A model generated the notes under the pieces. The model was not told the origin of the DNA. It saw nothing but the letters and a program-made list of their open reading frames with translations, and made no database searches. 10,069 bases of DNA from assembly GCA_947385185.1 (NCBI GenBank), contig CANDJX010000054.1, positions 1 to 10,069 of the forward strand. Direction: 5' to 3'. Source of the stretch: an uncultured Clostridia bacterium. Lineage in GTDB: Bacteria; Bacillota; Clostridia; Christensenellales; Pumilibacteraceae. Positions 1 through 4,740 of this stretch are shown one piece after another. Position numbers and translations under genes: made by a program. Numbering within the stretch: position 1 is the first letter of the stretch; each line of letters opens with the position of its first letter.

Positions 1-37
1 TAAGTGACTGGAGTTCAGACGTGTGCTCTTCCGATCT
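1..37 (-). other. Illumina adapter sequence at the left contig end
   Basis: Bases 4 to 37 match the reverse orientation of the TruSeq index-side adapter, beginning GTGACTGGAGTTCAG and ending GCTCTTCCGATCT. Bases 1 to 3 (TAA) match the inner end of the reverse-complemented index read at the right contig end. This is library-construction DNA, not genome. Open reading frames through it produce the familiar artefact peptides, for example one starting MTGVQTCALPI. Confidence 0.98.
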
Positions 38-269
38 TGCCTATAATGACGGGCACGCGGCGGTTCACGGTTTTGACCGCAAACCTGAACATCGCGACGC
101 GTTCTTCTTCCGTCATAGTCGCGGGCTCTCCCGTCGTTCCGCCGACGATCACCGCGTCCGCGCCGCCTCCGATCACGTGTTCGAGCAGTCTGCCGTATTC
201 GTCGAAATTGATTCCGTCTTCCGTCATCGGCGTGACAAGCGCGACACCGACCCCCTTAAAAATACTCAT
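38..269 (-). CDS. dapA: 4-hydroxy-tetrahydrodipicolinate synthase, N-terminal part
   Basis: DapA condenses pyruvate with aspartate semialdehyde, the first committed step of the diaminopimelate/lysine branch, in the cytoplasm. Only the first 77 residues are genomic. They begin MSIFKGVGVALVTPM and contain the GGTTGEPATM stretch (residues 43 to 52), the family's GTTGE active-site motif, followed by TEEER. The protein then enters RRVPVIIG, where family members continue with TG. The full enzyme is about 290 residues, so roughly the last three quarters, including the Schiff-base lysine, lies outside the contig. The start is supported by an AGAGGA ribosome site 7 to 8 bases upstream. It lies 48 bases downstream of asd, whose product is its substrate, so the two form one lysine-riboswitch-controlled unit. 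The apparent C-terminal KIGRAHV is adapter translation. Confidence 0.95.
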
Positions 270-317
270 TGTTTTATCCTCTTCAATAATAATTTATGCG
301 TTGGTATGCGTCTTTGT

Positions 318-1346
318 TTATCTTTTGCACATACGGTCGATGAAAAGCTGCGCTATCTGGACGGCGTTGGTTGCCGCGCCTTTACGGATGTTGTCGGCAA
401 CGACCCACATATTTATACCGCTTTCGACCGTGTAGTCCTTTCTGATCCTGCCGACGTAAACTTCGTCGTGATCGGCTGCCGTGAGCGCGGTGGGGTAGAC
501 GTGGTTTGCGGGGTCGTCCATAACGACGATGCCCGGCGTTTTCGCAAGCACTTCGCGCACCGCTTCGGGCGTGGTCGGCTTTTCGAATTCGACGTTGATC
601 GACTCGCTGTGTCCGTAATATACCGGGACGCGCACGCACGTCGCGGTGACTTTGATCTCGGGCGCGTGAAGGATCTTATGCGTTTCGTCGATCATTTTCT
701 GTTCTTCTTTATAATATCCGTTGTCAAGCAGAACGTCGATCTCGGGTATGCAGTTGCCCGCGATGGGGTGCGGGAATTTCTGCGGGATCGGCATGCACGC
801 GCCTTCGCTCTCGGCTTTAACGCCCGCTTCGAGATCGGCGTAGCCTTTTACGCCCGCGCCCGAAACCGCCTGGAACGTGGTGTAAATAACGCGTTTGATA
901 CCGAACGCTTTATGTAACGGGTCGAGAGCGACCATAGCCTGAATGGTCGAGCAGTTGGGGTTCGCGATTATGCCTTTCGGGTGGTTGAACGCGTCCTCCG
1001 GATTGACTTCGGGAACGACGAGGGGCACGTTTTCGTCCATGCGCCAGAATGCGGAGTTATCGATTACGATACCGCCCGCCGCGGCGAACATGGGGGAATA
1101 TATACCGCTTGCTTTTCCGCCCGCGCTCATAATAACGATCTCGGGGCTGTATTTTCTGATATTCTCCTCGTTCGTTTCGATAACGGTATATTTCTTACCG
1201 CAATATTCGATCTCGCTTCCCGCGCTCTTGGACGAAGCGAACGGATAAAGTTCGCTTATCGGGAATTTGCGTTCCGCAAGAACCTGCAACATTTTTCTGC
1301 CGACCATTCCGGTCGCGCCTACGACAGCTACTTTGAACTGTTTCAT
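318..1346 (-). CDS. asd: Aspartate-semialdehyde dehydrogenase
   Basis: Asd reduces aspartyl-4-phosphate to aspartate semialdehyde with NADPH, feeding diaminopimelate/lysine, threonine and methionine synthesis. The 342-residue product has the normal length. It opens with the nucleotide-binding loop GATGMVG (residues 10 to 16). The catalytic cysteine is Cys132 in NPNCSTIQ, and the substrate-binding stretch QAVSGAG follows at 159 to 165. A GHSESINVEF segment lies in the C-terminal half. The start at 1346 is chosen because the protein then begins MKQFKVAVVGATG as in the family and a GGAGG site sits just upstream. The same frame stays open back to 1526, but that stretch is the riboswitch and terminator, so it is leader and not protein. 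Transcription reaches this gene only when the leader terminator is not formed. dapA follows after 48 bases. Confidence 0.97.
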   Translation of the reverse strand: MKQFKVAVVGATGMVGRKMLQVLAERKFPISELYPFASSKSAGSEIEYCGKKYTVIETNEENIRKYSPEIVIMSAGGKASGIYSPMFAAAGGIVIDNSAFWRMDENVPLVVPEVNPEDAFNHPKGIIANPNCSTIQAMVALDPLHKAFGIKRVIYTTFQAVSGAGVKGYADLEAGVKAESEGACMPIPQKFPHPIAGNCIPEIDVLLDNGYYKEEQKMIDETHKILHAPEIKVTATCVRVPVYYGHSESINVEFEKPTTPEAVREVLAKTPGIVVMDDPANHVYPTALTAADHDEVYVGRIRKDYTVESGINMWVVADNIRKGAATNAVQIAQLFIDRMCKR

Positions 1347-1350
1347 ATAT

Positions 1351-1355
1351 CCTCC
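1351..1355 (-). promoter_or_regulatory. Ribosome binding site of asd
   Basis: On the minus strand GGAGG ends four bases before the ATG at 1346 (GGAGGATATATG). Spacing is on the short side, but the site fixes the asd start against the longer open frame. It lies just downstream of the 1361 to 1390 hairpin, so its accessibility could depend on leader folding. Confidence 0.8.
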
Positions 1356-1360
1356 GACAG

Positions 1361-1390
1361 GAATCTTCGCCCGAGCTTGCGCGGAGATTC
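1361..1390 (-). promoter_or_regulatory. Leader hairpin between the L-box terminator and asd
   Basis: The minus strand reads GAATCTCCGC, a ten-base loop, then GCGAAGATTC. The arms pair at nine of ten positions with one C-A mismatch. No U-run follows, so it is not a second intrinsic terminator. It sits two bases after the terminator U-tract and five bases before the asd GGAGG. Possible roles are protection of the mRNA 5' end after processing or an effect on translation initiation. The structure is visible; the role is inference. Confidence 0.55.
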
Positions 1391-1392
1391 CG

Positions 1393-1427
1393 AAAAAATA
1401 AAATACCTTGCCGAATTCCGACAAGGT
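1393..1427 (-). terminator. Intrinsic terminator of the lysine riboswitch
   Basis: On the minus strand, ACCTTGTCG and CGGCAAGGT form a nine-pair stem (one G-U) with the five-base loop GAATT, followed by a T-rich tract ending in six Ts. The 5' arm overlaps ATGCAC (1426 to 1431), which can pair instead with GTGCAT (1450 to 1455) at the 3' edge of the aptamer. Lysine binding should hold GTGCAT next to helix P1, free the terminator and stop transcription before asd. Without lysine the alternative pairing should allow read-through. Confidence 0.88.
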
Positions 1428-1447
1428 GCATACCGTAAACGATAAAT

Positions 1448-1622
1448 CAATGCACTCCATACCTTTCCGGTATGACAGTCGCGAAGCTCTTAATCTTCCG
1501 CGACCGACCGCAACCGCCGTCCGCACGGCTGTCGCGACCTCGGCGACGATGCCCTTTCGCCGACACGCCCCCGCGGAGGGTTGTTTGTGCCTGCGGCTAC
1601 TGATGCTCGACGCTCCTCATCG
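1448..1622 (-). promoter_or_regulatory. Lysine riboswitch (L box) aptamer controlling asd-dapA
   Basis: Reading the minus strand, P1 is CGATG with CATTG (1618-1622 with 1448-1452), placed directly around the conserved AGGAGCG and TGGAGTG segments as in Bacillus lysC. P2 is GCGTCGA with TCGTCGC, followed by the conserved CAGTA and GGCGAAAGGGC...TCGCCGAGG elements. P3 is GGTCGCGAC...GTTGCGGTC capped by a GCCGT stem. P4 is GTCGCG(G)AAG with CTTCGCGAC. P5 is CATACC/GGTATG with a GGAAA loop, preceded by the conserved ACTGTCA. Five helices in the right order, the conserved junction bases and the downstream asd-dapA genes make the assignment firm. I compared it with the Bacillus lysC leader from memory. 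Confidence 0.93.
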
Positions 1623-1635
1623 AAATTGTAACAAG

Positions 1636-1664
1636 ATAATAGCACATTAAAGATTGCTTGTCAA
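1636..1664 (-). promoter_or_regulatory. Sigma-A type promoter of the asd-dapA unit
   Basis: The minus strand carries TTGACA (1659-1664), exactly 17 bases, then TATTAT (1636-1641). The -35 hexamer is perfect and the -10 differs by one base from TATAAT. The predicted start of transcription is a few bases before the riboswitch P1 helix at 1622, so essentially the whole transcript leader is the regulatory RNA. Such a strong promoter fits control by attenuation and not by initiation. Confidence 0.9.
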
Positions 1665-1675
1665 GCCGTTTTTGC

Positions 1676-1705
1676 TTGCTTTTTTCTTTTATTTTGTGAT
1701 ATAAC
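1676..1705 (+). promoter_or_regulatory. Candidate extended -10 promoter for the 1717 membrane gene
   Basis: TTGCTT (1676-1681), an 18-base spacer and TATAAC (1700-1705) preceded by TGA give an extended -10 form (TGnTATAAC). The AT-rich stretch supports promoter character. A start about seven bases downstream would leave only about five bases before the ATG at 1717. It points away from the asd promoter, whose -35 lies 12 bases to its left. Confidence 0.45.
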
Positions 1706-1716
1706 ATATAGTAAGT

Positions 1717-2100
1717 ATGAACAGGGAGCTTCTCAGAAGAATATTCGCGATAATCGCGCTCGTCGGCATAGTCGGCGTGACGGTGTTCGGCACGCTTGTT
1801 TTTTTCAATCTGTTTACCGATTACGGTATTCTGTTCGGCGTGCTTGCCGTGGCGTTCGCCTGCGTGACGGCGGTGTTTTTCATCCTCGCATATCTGCTTC
1901 GCCCCATGCATACCGACCTCGGTAAGCCCGAAGACGCGGACGACGACGATGAGCGTTCGGGCGATACCGACGTTGCGGCGGAACGCGACTCAGGCGTCGC
2001 GGGCGGACAGGCAGGCGACGGTGAGGGCGATATTGACGACGGCTCCGATATAGAAGATGACGGGGTAAGCGACGAAGAAAGAAAAGCCGAACAGGATTAA
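1717..2100 (+). CDS. Small two-helix membrane protein with an acidic tail
   Basis: I do not recognise a family. The 127-residue product starts MNRELLRRIF, with a basic N-terminus suited to staying inside. A first hydrophobic helix spans about residues 10 to 31 and a second about 38 to 61. After LRPMHTDLGKPED the tail turns strongly acidic and glycine-rich (four consecutive Asp at 75 to 78, many Asp/Glu/Gly to the end), probably a flexible cytoplasmic domain. Codon choice resembles the neighbours. No stop-free alternative start exists upstream (TAA at 1702) and there is no ribosome site before the ATG, so translation may be leaderless. The last 36 codons and the stop overlap the opposite-strand gene ending at 1990, in exact antisense codon register. 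The acidic tail begins before the overlap, which argues that it is real. Confidence 0.68.
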   Translation: MNRELLRRIFAIIALVGIVGVTVFGTLVFFNLFTDYGILFGVLAVAFACVTAVFFILAYLLRPMHTDLGKPEDADDDDERSGDTDVAAERDSGVAGGQAGDGEGDIDDGSDIEDDGVSDEERKAEQD

Positions 2101-2361
2101 CGCCGTAAGGACGAACCGTCGTGCGTTTTTGCGCGTAAGCGCCTGACCGAATATTTTTTTCAGTCTTACTTTCAGCCGCTCTTTCGGTTTTTTCGCTTCC
2201 GCGGGTTTCGGCTTTATGCCGATTATGCCGACCGTGCACATGGCGGCGGAAAAGGACGCGAGCACTTTGGGCGCGGCGGCGACTCCTATTTTAGTCAGCA
2301 ATATCCACCAGGCGAGAAGTATAAGCAGTTTAAGACCGCATTTGTCGATAAAATCAGCCAT
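1990..2361 (-). CDS. Small membrane protein with a basic central segment
   Basis: No family is recognised. The 123-residue product starts MADFIDKCGLKLLILLAWW. Residues about 10 to 49 are hydrophobic (one long or two short membrane segments). Residues 50 to 82 are rich in Lys/Arg/Pro (for example KPKPAEAKKPKERLKVRLKK), and about 83 to 119 form a second hydrophobic region. The positive-inside rule puts the basic segment in the cytoplasm. Codon choice is like the neighbours, including the part outside the overlap (2101 to 2361). An AAGG lies 13 bases before the start, a weak ribosome site. It is divergent from tsaC (37 bases between starts) and convergent with the 1717 gene, overlapping it by 111 bases with no terminator between them. 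A basic segment here and an acidic tail on the partner could allow contact, but that is speculation. Confidence 0.66.
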   Translation of the reverse strand: MADFIDKCGLKLLILLAWWILLTKIGVAAAPKVLASFSAAMCTVGIIGIKPKPAEAKKPKERLKVRLKKIFGQALTRKNARRFVLTALILFGFSFFVAYPVIFYIGAVVNIALTVACLSARDA

Positions 2362-2398
2362 GTAAGGATTATTACCTTATTTTCCGAAGGATAAACAA

Positions 2399-3400
2399 AT
2401 GGAAACAGTGATTCTGAAACCGAGCGAAGAAAATATCGCAAAATGCGCCGGACTTATTCGTAACGGAGAAACGGTGGCGTTTCCGACCGAAACGGTGTAC
2501 GGATTGGGCGCAAGCGCGCTTTCCGCATCCGCTGCGGAAAAAATCTTCATCGCAAAAGGCAGACCGGCGACCAACCCGCTTATAATTCACGTCGCGGATA
2601 AGGCGCAGATCGAAACGGTTGCGGAAACGGACGAGAAGTCGCGCAGACTGATCGACGCGCTTATGCCCGGTCCGCTTACGCTCGTACTTCCGAAAAAGAG
2701 CATAGTTCCCGACATCGTGACCGCAGGCTTCGATACCGTCGCGGTCAGAATGCCCGATCATCCCGTAGCGCTTGCGCTTATACGCGCAGCCGGCGTGCCG
2801 GTATGCGCTCCGTCCGCGAACACTTCGTCCCGCCCTTCGCCGACCATGGCGGAGCACGTCTACGACGATCTGTGCGGAAGGGTGCCCGTGATACTCGACG
2901 GCGGCAAGTGTCCGCTCGGGCTCGAAAGCACCATAATAAATATGACCGAAAGCGTGCCGCGCATTATGCGCGCAGGATCGGTGGATCCGTCGGACATCGA
3001 ACGCGTGATCGGCAAGGTCAATAAAGAATCTGTCATGGTCGATTCTCTGTCCGCGCTCAAAAGCCCCACGCATTTCGTGCCTAAGGCGGAACTTACTTTT
3101 TCCGCGTATTACGAGAATATGAGTTCGGTTATCATCGGATACTATGATACGATGGCGCGGCAGCGCGGACGTCGCCCGATCATATTTTGTACGGCGGAGC
3201 ACGCTACGGAATACGGCGATCGGGAAACAGCCGTCGTCGGCGAAACCGTAAGCGATTACGCGAGCTGTCTGTTCGAAAAGATACGCGAAGCGGAGAAAAA
3301 AAACTACGATCTCATAATCGCAGAGGGAGTCCCTCTCGGAGGAATAGGCACTACGCTTATGTCCAGACTTATGAAACTTTCAAACGGAAACGTGATTTAA
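2399..3400 (+). CDS. tsaC: L-threonylcarbamoyladenylate synthase, Sua5 type
   Basis: The enzyme makes threonylcarbamoyl-AMP from threonine, bicarbonate and ATP. TsaD and its partners then transfer the group to A37 of ANN-decoding tRNAs (t6A). The 333-residue length is that of the two-domain Sua5/YwlC form. The catalytic YrdC domain covers about residues 1 to 205, with PTETVYGLG (29-37), KGRPATNPL (53-61), the SAN motif (139-141), PSPT (146-149) and GLEST (174-178). The C-terminal Sua5 domain follows, ending in GVPLGGIGTTLMSRLMKLS. The linker between them, usually of the form SPGMKYRHYAPKAPL, reads SPTHFVPKAEL (222-232), about four residues shorter. A GAAGGA site seven bases before the ATG supports the start. 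ywlE follows one base after the stop. Function is secure; the effect of the short linker is unknown. Confidence 0.96.
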   Translation: METVILKPSEENIAKCAGLIRNGETVAFPTETVYGLGASALSASAAEKIFIAKGRPATNPLIIHVADKAQIETVAETDEKSRRLIDALMPGPLTLVLPKKSIVPDIVTAGFDTVAVRMPDHPVALALIRAAGVPVCAPSANTSSRPSPTMAEHVYDDLCGRVPVILDGGKCPLGLESTIINMTESVPRIMRAGSVDPSDIERVIGKVNKESVMVDSLSALKSPTHFVPKAELTFSAYYENMSSVIIGYYDTMARQRGRRPIIFCTAEHATEYGDRETAVVGETVSDYASCLFEKIREAEKKNYDLIIAEGVPLGGIGTTLMSRLMKLSNGNVI

Positions 3401-3401
3401 G

Positions 3402-3908
3402 ATGAGCGAAACGAAAAAAGAAAAAGTAAACGTGCTGTTCGTATGCACGGGAAACACCTGCCGTTCGCCTATGGCGGAACAGCTCTTTTCCGATTGGCTC
3501 AAAAAAGAAAAAGCCGCGTCTGTCGCCGACGTTTCGAGCGCGGGGATCTATGCCGAAAACGGCAAGCCCATGACACCCGAAGCCGCGGGCGTTCTTTTCG
3601 AAATGGGCATTTCGGTGCGCCCGCATAAATCGCGGCTTCTTACGATAGACGTCATACAGAACGCCGACGTGATAGTGTGCATGACCGAAGATCACCGCGA
3701 AGCGCTCCTGCATTCGTTCTCTTATCTTGCCGCGGCGAGCGACGGCAGATACCGTATCGTAGGAACGGTGCGCGAGTTGACGGGCGAGGACGTATGCGAT
3801 CCGTTCGGACGGGGCGTGGACGCTTACCGCGCGGCTGCAAACGCCATTTCGGCGATGTGCGCGCCGCTTCTGACCGAAGTATACCGTTACCGCGACGAAT
3901 ATAAATAA
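3402..3908 (+). CDS. ywlE: Protein arginine phosphatase, YwlE type (low-molecular-weight PTP fold)
   Basis: The product (168 residues) has the phosphatase loop CTGNTCRSPMAE with nucleophile Cys15 and Arg21, and the general-acid aspartate Asp133 in DPFGRG. Thr19, in the position where tyrosine phosphatases carry isoleucine (GNICRS), is the residue known from Bacillus YwlE and its relatives to favour phosphoarginine. Removal of phosphoarginine from McsB-marked proteins is therefore the likely role, though low-molecular-weight tyrosine phosphatase activity cannot be excluded from sequence. Compared with YwlE (about 150 residues) it has an eight-residue charged N-terminal extension. Its ATG follows the tsaC TAA by one base, implying translational coupling. 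The rpiB gene is 47 bases downstream. The order tsaC-ywlE-rpiB resembles that of Bacillus. Confidence 0.92.
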   Translation: MSETKKEKVNVLFVCTGNTCRSPMAEQLFSDWLKKEKAASVADVSSAGIYAENGKPMTPEAAGVLFEMGISVRPHKSRLLTIDVIQNADVIVCMTEDHREALLHSFSYLAAASDGRYRIVGTVRELTGEDVCDPFGRGVDAYRAAANAISAMCAPLLTEVYRYRDEYK

Positions 3909-3922
3909 TATCCGGATATTAT
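3905..3922. repeat. Perfect 18-bp palindrome at the ywlE stop codon
   Basis: ATAATATCCGGATATTAT reads the same on both strands and overlaps the ywlE TAA (3906-3908), in the AT-rich gap before rpiB. It has no spacer and no U-run, so it is a poor terminator. A regulator site or a short RNA hairpin (loop from CCGG) are possible. No other copy is evident in the window. Confidence 0.5.
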
Positions 3923-3955
3923 ATATTAAAGAAAAGCCGAAAACAAGAGGAAATC

Positions 3956-4414
3956 ATGAAAATCGCAATTGCCGCCGACGATGCGGGAAGAGAACTCAAA
4001 GATATAATAAAAGCCGAGCTTTGCTCGAAAGGGCATGACGTCGTCGATTTCGGACTGACGGCGCCCGATCGCGCGGCAGACTATCCCGACTATGCTTTGC
4101 CTGCGGCGGAAGCCGTGGCGAGCGGCGAGTGCGAACGCGGCATAATCGTATGCGGAACGGGCATAGGCGTCAGTATGTGCGCGAATAAAGTAAGAGGCAT
4201 ACGTTGCGCGCACGTCACCGACTGTTTTTCCGCGGAAGCGACAAGACTGCATAACGACGCCAACGTGCTTGCGCTCGGCGGCAGAGTTACCGGATCGGGG
4301 CTTGCGCTTAAGATAGTGGATATATTTCTGACTACGGAATATTCGGGCGCGGAAAGACACACCCGCCGTATAAATAAGATCAAAGCGATCGAGGATAAGT
4401 ATTTCAAAGCATGA
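3956..4414 (+). CDS. rpiB: Ribose-5-phosphate isomerase B
   Basis: RpiB interconverts ribose 5-phosphate and ribulose 5-phosphate in the pentose phosphate pathway. The 152 residues match the usual length and fold. Visible landmarks are MKIAIAADDAG, where the DD replaces the common DH/DHAG form, DYPDYA (43-47), and the phosphate and catalytic loop IIVCGTGIGVSMCANK with catalytic-base Cys66. TRLHNDANVLALGGRV (96-111) and RHTRRINKI near the C-terminus are also present. LacA/LacB-type isomerases share the fold, but the sequence and position beside ywlE favour RpiB. A GAGG site five bases upstream supports the start. The stop overlaps the next ATG (ATGA, 4411-4414), tying its translation to the V-ATPase genes. 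Confidence 0.94.
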   Translation: MKIAIAADDAGRELKDIIKAELCSKGHDVVDFGLTAPDRAADYPDYALPAAEAVASGECERGIIVCGTGIGVSMCANKVRGIRCAHVTDCFSAEATRLHNDANVLALGGRVTGSGLALKIVDIFLTTEYSGAERHTRRINKIKAIEDKYFKA

Positions 4415-4737
4415 GCAATCAGACTATAAAGGACATAATGTCCGACATAACCGAAGCCGAGGCACAGGCGGCGGAAATAATAAAAGCCGCGGAAGCGAAA
4501 GCGGCGGAAATCAACGCGTCCGCCGGCGCGGAAGCCGAACGGCTTATCGCCGAGGAGAGCGAGCGCGCGAAAAAGCTTACGGCGACGAGCCTTGCCGAAG
4601 CGCGCGAAGAAGGCGAAAGGAGAGCGGCGGAACTCATTGCCGCTACCGAAAAAGAGAATGCCGAACTTAAGAAGAAAGCGGAAAAGAATATAGACGCGGC
4701 TGCGGAAATAATTATTAAAAAGGTATTCGAATTATAA
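4411..4737 (+). CDS. ntpF: V-type ATPase subunit H/G (peripheral stalk)
   Basis: This small subunit pairs with subunit E to form the peripheral stalk (stator) that holds the A3B3 head against rotation. The 108 residues are almost all coiled coil. After MSNQTIKDIMSDITEAE, alanine, glutamate and lysine heptads run to the end, with many AEA and AKAAE repeats, finishing KKVFEL. Low-complexity coiled coils are hard to name alone; the call rests on size, composition and position as first gene before subunit I, as in E. hirae ntpF. It starts within the rpiB stop (ATGA) and ends three bases before the next ATG. Confidence 0.85.
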   Translation: MSNQTIKDIMSDITEAEAQAAEIIKAAEAKAAEINASAGAEAERLIAEESERAKKLTATSLAEAREEGERRAAELIAATEKENAELKKKAEKNIDAAAEIIIKKVFEL

Positions 4738-4740
4738 GAT

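Noticed and set aside
4..917. Plus-strand open frames from the left end (143 and 298 residues)
   Set aside because: They begin in adapter sequence and run antisense to dapA, asd and their gap. The peptides are arginine/phenylalanine-rich shadows without family features.
1347..1526. A 60-residue N-terminal extension of asd from an ATG at 1526
   Set aside because: The stretch is the L-box aptamer, terminator and leader hairpin. The family start with its ribosome site is at 1346.
2342..2375. Promoter for tsaC (TTGTCG with GATTAT or TATTAC)
   Set aside because: Spacings of 19 or 22 bases and poor hexamers make it too weak to list. A promoter must exist near here but I cannot place it.
2372..3202. 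Minus-strand 276-residue open frame antisense to tsaC
   Set aside because: It covers the conserved TsaC catalytic domain and has low-information, Arg/His-rich content.
3294..3303. Run of eight A in tsaC as a possible programmed frameshift site
   Set aside because: The tsaC frame continues to a normal family C-terminus, and the shifted frame gives only a short Arg-rich tail. No stimulatory structure was noted.
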